From Saccharopolyspora phatthalungensis (GTDB lineage Bacteria > Actinomycetota > Actinomycetes > Mycobacteriales > Pseudonocardiaceae), in assembly GCF_014203395.1 (NCBI RefSeq), contig NZ_JACHIW010000001.1:186001-250000 (forward strand): a DNA stretch of 64,000 nt. Reading direction: 5' to 3'. The notes beneath the pieces were generated by a model that was not told the DNA's origin, made no database searches, and saw only the letters and a list, made by a program, of their open reading frames with translations. Positions within the stretch are counted from its first letter, which is position 1; every line of letters starts with the position of its first letter. A program made the position numbers and the translations under genes. Shown here one piece after another: positions 54,063 to 63,791 of the stretch.

Positions 54063-54797
54063 ATGCCGGAAACCGGCCCGGTCCACGCCGAGCAAACGCT
54101 GACGCACCTGCGGAAGATCGGTGCGCACAACGCCGAATCCCTGCGGGCCGCCGCCGGCCGGCTCTTCGCGGCCGTCCGGGCGGACGGCCTGGTGTTCACC
54201 GCCGGCGCGGGCCACTCGCTGGCCGGGGTGATGGAGTCCTTTTACCGGGCCGGCGGGCTGGCCGCGGTCCGCCCGCTGTACCACCCGGACTTGCTGCCCC
54301 TGCACGGCACGGTCGCCAGCACCATGACCGAGCGCCGCAGCGGCCTGGCCGAAGAGGTTCTCACCGCGGCCGGATTCCGGGGCGGCACGGATGCGCTGGT
54401 GGTGTTCTCCAACTCCGGGGTGAACGCGTATCCGGTGGAGCTGGCCACGCTAGCCCGCGCGGCGGGATCGACGGTCATCTCGATCACCTCACCGGCGGCA
54501 AGCGCCGAAGCCCCAAAACGCGCGGGCTCGACGCTAGCCGAGCAAGCCGAGATCGTGCTGGACACCCTCGTGCCCGGCGGCGACGCGAGCTATCCGGCGG
54601 CAGCGCCGGTGACCGCGCCACTGTCTTCATTGGCCAACGCGTTCCTGTGGAACATGCTGCTGGTCCAGTTACACGACCTCGCCACGGCGGCGGGCATCGA
54701 GCTCCCGGTCTGGCGCAGCGCGAACACGATCGGCGGCGACGAGGCCAACGCCGCCAACATCAAGCACTACGGCGAAAGAGTGCCCGGCCTCCGCTGA
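54063..54797 (+). CDS. SIS domain sugar-phosphate-binding protein
   Basis: 244 residues. The SIS fold shows as IGAHNAESLRAAAGRLFAAVRADGLVFTAGAGHSLAGVMESFYRAGG and VVFSNSGVNAYPVELATLARAAGSTVISITS, the Ser-rich phosphosugar loop. The overall form resembles the UPF0309/YpdC-like sugar isomerase group, close to MurQ/GmhA-type proteins. ATG 54063 has GGGAG 6 nt upstream; ATG 54030 is possible. Ends at repeat copy 3. Confidence 0.88.
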   Translation: MPETGPVHAEQTLTHLRKIGAHNAESLRAAAGRLFAAVRADGLVFTAGAGHSLAGVMESFYRAGGLAAVRPLYHPDLLPLHGTVASTMTERRSGLAEEVLTAAGFRGGTDALVVFSNSGVNAYPVELATLARAAGSTVISITSPAASAEAPKRAGSTLAEQAEIVLDTLVPGGDASYPAAAPVTAPLSSLANAFLWNMLLVQLHDLATAAGIELPVWRSANTIGGDEANAANIKHYGERVPGLR

Positions 54798-55000
54798 CTT
54801 AGCTAGAAAGCGTTTCACAAGTGGTTTGCATAGCGGTGCCGGTAGCGGAACCTCACACGCCGCCTGGACTCCGGGATCCCCGACTTATGTATGCCCAATA
54901 CACGGCGCTGGGGCTGTCCTCGCCAGGCGACGTCTGAGAACCCGCGGCGGTGCAAGCTGAGTCCCACACCGCAAGCGGCTTACGCCGCTTATAAGACAGA
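54798..55000 (+). repeat. Interspersed ~200-bp element, copy 3
   Basis: Starts right after the SIS stop (CTTAGCTAGAAAGCGTTTCACAAGTGG) and ends at the perfect hairpin AAGCGGC/GCCGCTT (54973-54979 with 54984-54990) plus TATAAGACAGA, two bases before the convergent enoyl-CoA hydratase stop. The most regular of the three copies. All copies have the same orientation relative to the gene whose stop codon they follow. Confidence 0.85.
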
Positions 55001-55002
55001 CC

Positions 55003-55824
55003 CTAGTCCGAGCCGAACTGGTTGGACATCTCCGTGATGCGGCGCAGCTGCGCGGCCCGCTCGGCAGCCAGCTGTTGCTCCGGATCGACCGCCTCGTCGG
55101 CCTGCGCCAGCAGCGCCAGCGTTTCGCGGACCGCGCCGGCCGGTGCTCGAACGACCGCGTCGGCGAGCTGATCCACCGCGTCGTCGAGCCGACCGGGTTC
55201 GACGACGGAGTTCGCCAGGCCGAGCCGCAGCGCCTCCTCCGCCTGAATTTCCCGCCCGGTCAGGCAGATCTCCACCGCTTTGGCGTAACCGACAGCCCTG
55301 ACCAGCGGCAACGTTCCGCCAAGATCCGGCACGAGACCTAGCCCGGTCTCCGCCATGCGCAGCCGGGCATCGGTGGCGAGCACGCGCAGGTCGCACGCCA
55401 GCGCGAGCTGGAAACCGGCGCCGATGGCGTGCCCCTGCACGGCCGCGATGGTGACCCGGTCGGGTTCCCGCAGCCAGCTGAACCCCTGCTGGAAGCCGGC
55501 GATCTCGGCGTCGGCCTGTTCGGTGGGGCGCCGGGCCAATGCCCCCAGCCCAGGCGCCCCCTCAACGTCGGCGAATCCGAACAGCCGACGATCCAGCCCG
55601 GCCGAAAACGACCGGCCCGCGCCGCGCAGCACCACGACCTGGACCTCCGCGCCGAGGCAGCTGCCGATTTCCCGCAGTGCCTGCCAGGTGTGCGGTGTCT
55701 GCGCGTTGAGCTTGTCCGGGCGGTCCAAGGTGATCGTGGCCCGCCGCCCGTGGATCGTGAGCCCCACACCGCCACGATCCAACAGGTCGGCGTCCACTAT
55801 CGACTCCGCCAAGCGGACCTCCAT
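55003..55824 (-). CDS. Enoyl-CoA hydratase/isomerase family protein
   Basis: 273 residues of the crotonase fold. TITLDRPDKLNAQTPHTWQAL and VVVLRGAGRSFSAGLDRRLFGF give the first oxyanion-hole element; AAVQGHAIGAGFQLALACDLRVLATDARLRMAETGLGLVPDLGGTLPL gives the second and the position of a catalytic Glu (AETGLG) and a Leu/Asp at the place of the second Glu (VPDLGG), so hydratase activity is possible but isomerase or other chemistry cannot be excluded. Isolated gene; no beta-oxidation operon nearby. Confidence 0.9.
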   Translation of the reverse strand: MEVRLAESIVDADLLDRGGVGLTIHGRRATITLDRPDKLNAQTPHTWQALREIGSCLGAEVQVVVLRGAGRSFSAGLDRRLFGFADVEGAPGLGALARRPTEQADAEIAGFQQGFSWLREPDRVTIAAVQGHAIGAGFQLALACDLRVLATDARLRMAETGLGLVPDLGGTLPLVRAVGYAKAVEICLTGREIQAEEALRLGLANSVVEPGRLDDAVDQLADAVVRAPAGAVRETLALLAQADEAVDPEQQLAAERAAQLRRITEMSNQFGSD

Positions 55825-55888
55825 TGCAGATCTGAGCAGATCGCTGGAGTCATGTTATGTCGATTTCGGGCGGCCGTGGCCGCCGTGA

Positions 55889-56098
55889 TCACTTCTTCTT
55901 CGAGCGCGTCGCGCCCCCGCGGCCCCGCAACTGCACGCCTGATTCGCTCAAAACGCGGTGCACGAACCCGTAGGACCGGCCGGTTGCCTCGGCCAGAGCG
56001 CGGATGCTCGCCCCCTTCTCGTACTTCTTTCTTAGGTCACTGGCAAGCTTGTCACGCGCGCTCCCTGTAATGCGCGCACCCTTCTTCAGCTCAGCCAC
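55889..56098 (-). CDS. Small conserved helix-turn-helix protein
   Basis: 69 residues from GTG 56098. It reads KKGARITGSARDKLASDLRKKYEKGASIRALAEATGRSYGFVHRVLSESGVQLRGRGGATRSKKK: basic ends around a compact HTH (ASIRALAEATGRSYGFVHRVL). Proteins of this size and pattern are widespread in actinobacteria as single-domain DNA-binding proteins, but their targets are not known to me. It follows the ABC-F gene by 190 bp. The longer frame upstream lacks conservation features. Confidence 0.85.
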   Translation of the reverse strand: MAELKKGARITGSARDKLASDLRKKYEKGASIRALAEATGRSYGFVHRVLSESGVQLRGRGGATRSKKK

Positions 56099-56287
56099 GG
56101 TGTCCCCGCCTTCCCTCTGAGCAGGTCGGGCCTCGCGACCCCTGTCAGCGCAATGATCGAACAGGAAACGCAGGAACGCCAGGCGATCATGGAAAAAAGA
56201 TCGGCCAACGGTCGAGATGACCGCGCGGCGATCACCGGAATGCACTAATCCATACGTAGTAGTTGACGCTTGCGGGCGCAACGACTA

Positions 56288-57916
<1,629 letters not shown>

Positions 57917-58011
57917 GGGAAACTCCGAAAGCTAGTGGTCAAGCGGTTCCATGAGCGCGCCCACCGGCCGGGAACGGGGTGGGCGTCGGGCGCTGCCGAA
58001 CGGCTCGGTCG

Positions 58012-58098
58012 CTAAGCGACGAGCGGGCGGATCAGCGGTGGGGTGGCTCGGGACACGCGAACCACGAAACGCTTGTTAACCACGGAGCCAGTGTAACG
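58012..58098 (-). CDS. Candidate leaderless leader peptide upstream of the ABC-F gene
   Basis: On the minus strand GTG 58083 opens a 23-residue frame, VVNKRFVVRVSRATPPLIRPLVA, ending TAG at 58012. A -10 hexamer TACACT (58090-58095) precedes the GTG by exactly 6 nt, so the transcript would begin at the start codon. Arg-Val-Ser-Arg and the Pro-Pro pair are the kind of residues that stall ribosomes. An 8-bp stem CGCCCACC/GGTGGGCG lies between this frame and the ABC-F start and could sequester or release it. Coding status is inferred. The interval given includes the promoter hexamer. Confidence 0.5.
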   Translation of the reverse strand, partial: RYTGSVVNKRFVVRVSRATPPLIRPLVA

Positions 58099-58139
58099 GG
58101 CGACGTCCACTGATTTGTTCGCAGACCTCATTCCCCCGG

Positions 58140-58856
58140 TCACACCCGGTCGGCCCAGCACCCCGGCCCGGGCCCTACTGGCGGGTCAGGGTCGTGCACC
58201 TCGATCTCGACCGCGACCGCTCGCCGGGCGGCGTCGTCGAGCACCGCTCGACGCGGTTCGGGCACGGCGAGCACCCGCGGTTGGGCACCAGCCAGCAGCT
58301 CGGCCAGCCTGTTGTCCGCCCGCAGCGAATCCAACGCGTGCTTGTCGCCGCCGAGTACCACGGCATCCAGCTGATCGCGCAGGGGCAGCAGCACGCGGGC
58401 GACAGCGTCGGCGGCGGCCTCCAGCGATCGCCGCGACTGGCCTTCTCGGCGGCGGGCGAAGCGCTGCTGCGACCAGCCGCCCGCTTTGTTCCGGCCATGC
58501 ACCAAGTGGCGATCGGTGGCGGATTGCTCGACCTTGCCCCCGTAAGCGATGCCCACGCTGTGCGCGCCGAGCCGCACCAGCACCAAGCCGATCCTGCGCG
58601 GTCGGCGCACGTGCTCGACCAACGCCCGCACCGCCAGCCCCGGCTGCTCGCCGTGCGGCGGCGGCAGCGGTTCGAACGGCACGTCGACCGCTGCCAGCGA
58701 ACCGTCTTCGGCCTGCACCTCGACCCGCTGGGCTCCCAGGACGGTGCGCACCGCGCCGCCGTGGGACGCGGCGAAGCGGTCGAACCAGCCCGCCACCCGT
58801 TCCGGGGCCACTTCGACCGCGCGCCCGCCGCCCGCGAGCCGACGAACCCGGCTCAC
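58140..58856 (-). CDS. acVLRF1-type peptidyl-tRNA hydrolase
   Basis: 238 residues from GTG 58856, which overlaps the stop of the upstream gene by GTGA. It contains VLVRLGAHSVGIAYGGKVEQSATDRHLVHGRNKAGGWSQQRFARRREGQ, the VLRF1/Vms1 domain with the glutamine-bearing loop GGWSQQRF that hydrolyses peptidyl-tRNA on stalled large subunits. The N-terminal WFDRFAASHGG and C-terminal acidic extension are usual in actinobacteria. Adjacent to the ABC-F gene, both concerning ribosome rescue. Confidence 0.88.
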   Translation of the reverse strand: MSRVRRLAGGGRAVEVAPERVAGWFDRFAASHGGAVRTVLGAQRVEVQAEDGSLAAVDVPFEPLPPPHGEQPGLAVRALVEHVRRPRRIGLVLVRLGAHSVGIAYGGKVEQSATDRHLVHGRNKAGGWSQQRFARRREGQSRRSLEAAADAVARVLLPLRDQLDAVVLGGDKHALDSLRADNRLAELLAGAQPRVLAVPEPRRAVLDDAARRAVAVEIEVHDPDPPVGPGPGCWADRV

Positions 58857-60424
58857 AGCACGAAGGTGTCGTTCCACAGCTGCGTGGTCCGGCCCGACAG
58901 GGCCTCCAGCAGCGCGGCGGCCTGGTCGTCGGTGAGCGAGGCGACGAAGTCGATCACGGCCCGCCCGCGCGCCATCAACTCCAGGCGTTCGGCATCGGCC
59001 GGCTCCGACGCGTCCGGTCCCAGCAGCAGTTCCGGGTCGTCGCTACGCAACTGGGCGAACTCGGCGCGGGCCCGGTCGAACAGGTCCCGCAACCGGTGCG
59101 GCAGTCTGGCGGCCTCACTGCGGTCGATCAGCCAGTTGTCCAGCGCCTCGACGAGTTTGCTCAGCAGCCGGTCCTGGCCGCGCTGGTGCAGCGCCAGGTC
59201 GGGACGCTGGAGCACGAACCGGCGGTGCACGAACTTCAGCACCTGCACCTCGTGCCACTGCTCGATCGCCAGCGCGACGTGCCCGGATCGCGTGTTCGGG
59301 CGTTCCTCGACCTGGATGCCTTCCACCAGTCGCTGCGTCCACTCCCCGGAGAACGCCGAGATCGCCTGCTCGGCGAGCTGGGACCGGTCGAAGGGCACTT
59401 CGAGCAGCTTGTTGACCAGGTTGGCGACGACCTTCTTGACCGCGCTGACGAATGCCTCGTCATCGGCGATCCAGCCGTCCTTGGCGTGCAGCCGGCGGCG
59501 CAGCCGCTCCAGCGAGCAGCCGGGGCGCAGCCCGTCGCCGGCGAGGTCGGCCTCGGAGCACCCAGCGAACTCGACGGCGTGCCCGAGCCATTCGGCCAGC
59601 TCGTGCGAGACGCTGGTGTGCTGGAGGATCCCGACGCGGTGGAAGTCCTCCAGATCGTGGATCGCGTAGGCGATGTCGTCGGCGGTGTCCATGATCGACG
59701 CCTCGACGGTCTGCTGCCAGTCTTCGAGCATCCCCCGAAACGCCGCGCGGGCGTCGATCATGTCGTCAATTTCGGTGCTGTAGCAGGAAAACTTGGCCGA
59801 TCCGGTGCCCGGCTGGTCGTCCGGTTCGGACGCGCCGCGCGGCGGCGCGGGCAGGTGCCGGGGGTGCGGTTGCGGGCGGGACAACCGGGTCCACGGGTAC
59901 TTCAGCAGCGCAGCCCGCACGGCCGCGGTCAGGTCCAGGCCGTCACCCTCGTTCCCGCGCACGTCGATGCGGGTGACGACGCGGTAGGTCTGCGCGTTGC
60001 CCTCGAACCCGTCGGGCAGCGCGAACCGGTGCCGCGCCAGCCGGTCCAGCACGCTTTCGCCGAGGTGACCGAACGGCGGGTGGCCGAGGTCGTGGCCGAG
60101 CCCGGCGGCCTCCACCACATCCAGATCGCAACCGCCGAGGCGGTCCAGCCGCGACACGTTGTCGGTGTTGGCCATCAGCCGCTCGGCGATCGCCCGCGCG
60201 ACCTGCGCGACCTTCAGGCTGTGGGTCAGCCGGTTGTGCAGCAGCAGCCCGGAACCGCTGGGGCTGACGACCTGCGTCACGCCGCCGAGCCGGGCGAAGA
60301 ACGCGGAGCTGGCCACCCGGTCGCGGTCCGCGCGGAACGGGCTCGCGGCGAGGTCACCGGGGGCCTTGTGGCGGCCGGAGCGTCCGCTGCGGCGACTGGT
60401 CCGGGTTGGCTGGTCATCCTGCAT
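58853..60424 (-). CDS. dGTPase-like HD-domain triphosphohydrolase
   Basis: 523 residues. HD-motif residues: HNRLTHSLKVAQVARAIAERL, GLGHDLGHPPFGHLGESVLD and SIMDTADDIAYAIHDLEDF (the Asp ligand), all diagnostic of deoxyguanosinetriphosphate triphosphohydrolase-like proteins that cut dNTPs to nucleosides and triphosphate. A low-complexity insert at about 185-205 (RPQPHPRHLPAPPRGASEPDDQPG) separates two conserved blocks. First gene of the unit with acVLRF1, translationally coupled to it. Confidence 0.92.
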   Translation of the reverse strand: MQDDQPTRTSRRSGRSGRHKAPGDLAASPFRADRDRVASSAFFARLGGVTQVVSPSGSGLLLHNRLTHSLKVAQVARAIAERLMANTDNVSRLDRLGGCDLDVVEAAGLGHDLGHPPFGHLGESVLDRLARHRFALPDGFEGNAQTYRVVTRIDVRGNEGDGLDLTAAVRAALLKYPWTRLSRPQPHPRHLPAPPRGASEPDDQPGTGSAKFSCYSTEIDDMIDARAAFRGMLEDWQQTVEASIMDTADDIAYAIHDLEDFHRVGILQHTSVSHELAEWLGHAVEFAGCSEADLAGDGLRPGCSLERLRRRLHAKDGWIADDEAFVSAVKKVVANLVNKLLEVPFDRSQLAEQAISAFSGEWTQRLVEGIQVEERPNTRSGHVALAIEQWHEVQVLKFVHRRFVLQRPDLALHQRGQDRLLSKLVEALDNWLIDRSEAARLPHRLRDLFDRARAEFAQLRSDDPELLLGPDASEPADAERLELMARGRAVIDFVASLTDDQAAALLEALSGRTTQLWNDTFVL

Positions 60425-60482
60425 GGCCTCACGTTAGCCGCCCTGGCAGCGGACCCGGCGCCCGCCGTGATCTGATGCTGCG

Positions 60483-61682
60483 GTGGATGTCGTTGTCGTT
60501 GGCGGCGGGCCGGCCGGTCGTGCGGCGGCGGCTGCCTGCAGCGATACGGGCCTGCGGGTGACACTGGTCGATCCGGCTCCACGCCGCGGCTGGCCGCACA
60601 CGTACGGCGCCTGGCACGACGAGTTGCCCGCCTCGGTGCCATCGACGGCCCTGGCGGCGGTCCAGCGGCGGATGTCGGTGCACGGCACCGGCGGGCACGA
60701 ATGGCAGCGGCCGTACGCGGTGCTGGACAACACCGCTCTGTGGAAGCGTCTTTGGCGCGCCGACGTCGTCGAGGTGACCGGGCGTGCGATGGCCGCTGAG
60801 CACGGGCCGACCGGATCAACAGTGGTGCTGAAGGACGGTCGGCGGATCGCGGCGGCTGTAGTGGTCGATGCGACCGGCGCCGCGCGGGCACTATGCGGCG
60901 GCCGCCCGGCGCACGCTCCGGCGCAGCAGTCGGCGGTCGGCTGGGTCGTCAACGCCGCGGCGGCGGAACCGTTCTGCGGCCCGGATACCGGGGTGTTCAT
61001 GGACTGGCGTCCGGCTCCGCAGACGCGCGGCGGTTGGCCGACGTTCCTCTACGCGGTCCACCTCGGCCCGGACCGGGTTCTGCTGGAAGAGACTTCGCTC
61101 GCGCGCCGCCCGGCACTGCCGCTGGCGTTGCTGCGCAGGCGGCTGGCCGGGCGGCTCGCCGCGGCCGGGCTGGGCGAGCGGGAACGGATCGACGAGGAGC
61201 GGGTGCGGTTCCCAGTGGACGATCCGCTCCCGAGGCCAGGGCGGGTGATTCCCTTCGGCGCGGCGGCGGGCTTCGTGCACCCGGCGACCGGTTTCAGCGT
61301 GGCGGCGTCCCTGCGAAGCGCGCCGTGGCTGGCGGCCACGATCAGCGCCGCGCTTCCCGCCGGCCCGGCGGTCGCGGCTCGGGCCGGCTGGTCCATCCTG
61401 TGGCCGACGCGCGCGGTGACCGCGCACGTGCTGCGGCACCGGGCACTGCAAGCCCTGCTGTCGCTGCCCCCGGAGCTCGTGCCGGAGTTCTTCGAAACGT
61501 TCTTCCGGCTGGACGAGCCGCACCGGCGGGCGTTCCTGGCTTCTGACGGCGGCGCGGCCGAAACGGCCGCGGCGATGTCTGCGCTGTTTCGCAACGCGCC
61601 GTGGCGGATCCGCCGGCGATTGGTGCTCGGCAGCCTTTCGATCGGACACCCGGCGGCCCGGCACGGCCTCGGCGGTAGCTGA
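60483..61682 (+). CDS. Lycopene cyclase family FAD protein (CrtY/CrtL type)
   Basis: 399 residues from GTG 60483. The FAD-binding DVVVVGGGPAGRAAAAACSDTGLRVTLVDP is followed by PHTYGAWHDELP, the lycopene-cyclase signature (conserved Trp and Glu), and VIPFGAAAGFVHPATGFSVAASLRSAPWLAATI. These belong to bacterial beta-cyclases that close the ends of lycopene. No phytoene synthase or desaturase lies in this window, so the other carotenoid genes must be elsewhere or the enzyme acts on another polyene. Divergent from the dGTPase. Confidence 0.86.
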   Translation: MDVVVVGGGPAGRAAAAACSDTGLRVTLVDPAPRRGWPHTYGAWHDELPASVPSTALAAVQRRMSVHGTGGHEWQRPYAVLDNTALWKRLWRADVVEVTGRAMAAEHGPTGSTVVLKDGRRIAAAVVVDATGAARALCGGRPAHAPAQQSAVGWVVNAAAAEPFCGPDTGVFMDWRPAPQTRGGWPTFLYAVHLGPDRVLLEETSLARRPALPLALLRRRLAGRLAAAGLGERERIDEERVRFPVDDPLPRPGRVIPFGAAAGFVHPATGFSVAASLRSAPWLAATISAALPAGPAVAARAGWSILWPTRAVTAHVLRHRALQALLSLPPELVPEFFETFFRLDEPHRRAFLASDGGAAETAAAMSALFRNAPWRIRRRLVLGSLSIGHPAARHGLGGS

Positions 61683-61967
61683 TGTGAACTTTGTTCATTG
61701 AATTACCCGGATGTAATTGCAATTGCCCTATTCAGGCGGCGCTCACCCACTGTGCACAGTGCAATCGGATTCGAGCCGACAAACCCCTACAGACCGCAAC
61801 GGAACCACTCCGTTTCGCTGTGTCCATGGCCACAGCATCGCTGCCCGGCCCGTGTTCCACGCTGGTCAGGCACGCTAGGTTGGGTCGCGGGGAGAGGGCG
61901 GTCCTCCGCTGAGGATGAGGAACTGAGATGTCGGTGAACAGGTCGTGAACACCGTCGATGGAGCGGC
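61683..61967. promoter_or_regulatory. Intergenic region with two palindromes before the EAL/GGDEF gene
   Basis: No gene is seen in these 285 bp. Palindromes: TGAACTTTGTTCA (61685-61697) directly after the crtY stop, and CACTGTGCACAGTG (61748-61761, 7-bp perfect arms). The stretch 61685-61735 is A/T-rich for this genome. The symmetric sites are plausible regulator-binding sequences. Confidence 0.4.
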
Positions 61968-63734
61968 ATGAACCCGGGCAACATCGACTCCGTGCTTGCG
62001 CTGGTTGACGAAGTGCGCTTCGCGTTCCAGCCATTGATCAACATTAAGACCGGTGCCATCGTCGCGGTCGAGGCTTTGGCCCGGCCGGCGGGCACGCACG
62101 TCCACGACCTCTTCCGGGAGGCGGCCCGGCAGCGGCGGCTGACCGAACTGGACGTCGAACTCGCCACGGCCGCGTTGACCTCGGCGGCGGAGCACGAATC
62201 CCTGCTGCCCCTGCACCTGAACATCTTCGGCGGCACGATCATCCACGACCTCCCCCGGCTCGACCTGGTGCGCGAAAAGCTCCGCGAGATCGGTCGCCGG
62301 GAGCAAGAAGTGACGCTGGAGATCGGTCCCCCGTTCGCCCGGCTGAAGCCCCACCAGCTGCTCGCCGGAGTGGAGAAGCTGCGCGCCCACGGATTCCAGA
62401 TCTCCCTCGACGGCGTGGGCGAAGGCGACGTGCCGCTGACCTTGATCGCCGACATCGGGCCCGCCCTCGTCAAACTGGACCGAGCCGTGGTCGAGGGCCT
62501 GCCGGACAGCTCCGCCCGGCTCGCGGTGGTGGAGTCCGTCCGCCACCTCTGCGAGTCGACCGAAAGCCAATTGGTCGCCGAAGGCGTGGAAAACGAACGC
62601 CAGCTGACCGCGCTGCGCCGCCACGGAATCCGCCTGGTGCAGGGCAACCTGCTCGCCCCCGCGGCCCGGCGGCCCCCGACGGCGAGCACCGTGCCGGGCG
62701 TGGCGGCGGAGGTGACCGACCCACACGGGCCGGCGATCAGCACGCTGGCGACCGGACCCCGCGTGACGGAATTCCTCTCCCCGGCGACGCTGCTGCCGAT
62801 CGACGCCACCGCGGACAAGGTGCGCGGCGTGCTGGCCGACCACCCGGAGATCAGCGGCGTGGTGCTGGTCGACGACCAGAACCGGCCCCGGTGGACCATC
62901 GACCGCAACCGGTTCCTGCTGGCCGTGACCGGACCCTACGGGCACGCGCTGCATGCCAGGCGCCCGGCGTCGCGGCTGGCCGACGAGCCGCGCATGGTCA
63001 ACACGGCGACCACGGCGTTGGAAGCGCTGAGCCTGGTGACCCGCTCGGATCAGTACCGGATGTACGACGACGCGATCGTGGTCGACGAGTCCGGTCACTG
63101 CCTGGGCGCGGTCCGGGCCGGGGACTTGATCCGCGGCATGGCGGAGCTGAAGGTGGAGGAGGCGGCAGCGCTGAACCCGCTGACCCGGCTGCCGGGCAGC
63201 GACGCGATCGCTCGCGACGTCGCCCGCCGGATCGCCGCCGGCGACATCTTCGCGGTGAGCTGGCTGGACATCGACGGCTTCAAGGCGGTCAACGACACGG
63301 CCGGGTTCTCGGCCGGCGACGACCTGATCCGCGCGATCGGCCGCAGCCTCACCGACGCGGCGACGGCGCTGGGCTCGGTGCAGGTCGGCCACGTCGGCGG
63401 CGACGACTTCCTGCTGGTGGCCGACCTCGACGACCTGGTGGCGCTGGCCGAAATGGTGCTCGACCCGTCGCGCTCGGCGGGCGAGGTCGACGTGAGCCTG
63501 TCGCTGGCGACCCTGGTGTGCACGCACAGCACGGTCACCAGCTACGACGAGGTCTCCAGCAAGCTGGCGCCGCTGAAGCAGCACGCCAAGTCGCTGATCG
63601 GTTCGAGCTGGGTCATGTCGCGGCCGGGTTCGGACCGCGTCGAGGTGCTTCGCGGTCGGCAAGCGGGTGCTCCCCCGCCGACCCCGCCGGGCTTCCCGAC
63701 ACACGACCCGGAAATGCCGGGCCACTCCTGGTGA
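61968..63734 (+). CDS. EAL-CBS-GGDEF domain protein, degenerate catalytic motifs
   Basis: 588 residues. The N-terminal EAL domain (15-230) keeps EALAR, LNIFGG, VKLDR and VAEGVENE, but DDFGTG is replaced by DGVGEG, removing one metal-binding Asp. The middle (280-400) has CBS-like repeats, and the GGDEF domain (about 420-560) shows DIDGFKAVND and GGDDF, with Asp for Glu in the signature. This may be a c-di-GMP sensor rather than an active enzyme, or only weakly active. GGAG precedes ATG 61968 by 4 nt. Confidence 0.9.
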   Translation: MNPGNIDSVLALVDEVRFAFQPLINIKTGAIVAVEALARPAGTHVHDLFREAARQRRLTELDVELATAALTSAAEHESLLPLHLNIFGGTIIHDLPRLDLVREKLREIGRREQEVTLEIGPPFARLKPHQLLAGVEKLRAHGFQISLDGVGEGDVPLTLIADIGPALVKLDRAVVEGLPDSSARLAVVESVRHLCESTESQLVAEGVENERQLTALRRHGIRLVQGNLLAPAARRPPTASTVPGVAAEVTDPHGPAISTLATGPRVTEFLSPATLLPIDATADKVRGVLADHPEISGVVLVDDQNRPRWTIDRNRFLLAVTGPYGHALHARRPASRLADEPRMVNTATTALEALSLVTRSDQYRMYDDAIVVDESGHCLGAVRAGDLIRGMAELKVEEAAALNPLTRLPGSDAIARDVARRIAAGDIFAVSWLDIDGFKAVNDTAGFSAGDDLIRAIGRSLTDAATALGSVQVGHVGGDDFLLVADLDDLVALAEMVLDPSRSAGEVDVSLSLATLVCTHSTVTSYDEVSSKLAPLKQHAKSLIGSSWVMSRPGSDRVEVLRGRQAGAPPPTPPGFPTHDPEMPGHSW

Positions 63735-63739
63735 TTTCC

Positions 63740-63781
63740 GCGATTTCAACGGAAATCGAGGTGCCGATTCCGTGAAATCGC
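63740..63781. terminator. Hairpin between the EAL/GGDEF gene and the SufT-like gene
   Basis: GCGATTTCAACGGAAATCG (63740-63758) pairs with 63765-63781 with two single-base bulges, between convergent genes. The core GATTTCAA-GGAAA repeats that of the palindrome at 27018-27057. Confidence 0.65.
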
Positions 63782-63791
63782 CCGAATGATC

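Noticed and set aside
54880..54945. A short frame MYAQYTALGLSSPGD in the core of the interspersed repeat, suggesting a peptide or transposase remnant
   Set aside because: Copy 1 has a 1-bp indel in this frame, and no upstream coding sequence continues it, so the conservation is at the nucleotide level.
61926..61955. TGTCGGTGAACAGG... resembling the PafBC-type DNA-damage promoter motif upstream of the EAL/GGDEF gene
   Set aside because: The downstream half does not match the required TANNNT-like element at the right spacing (TGAACA instead), so the match is only half of the motif.
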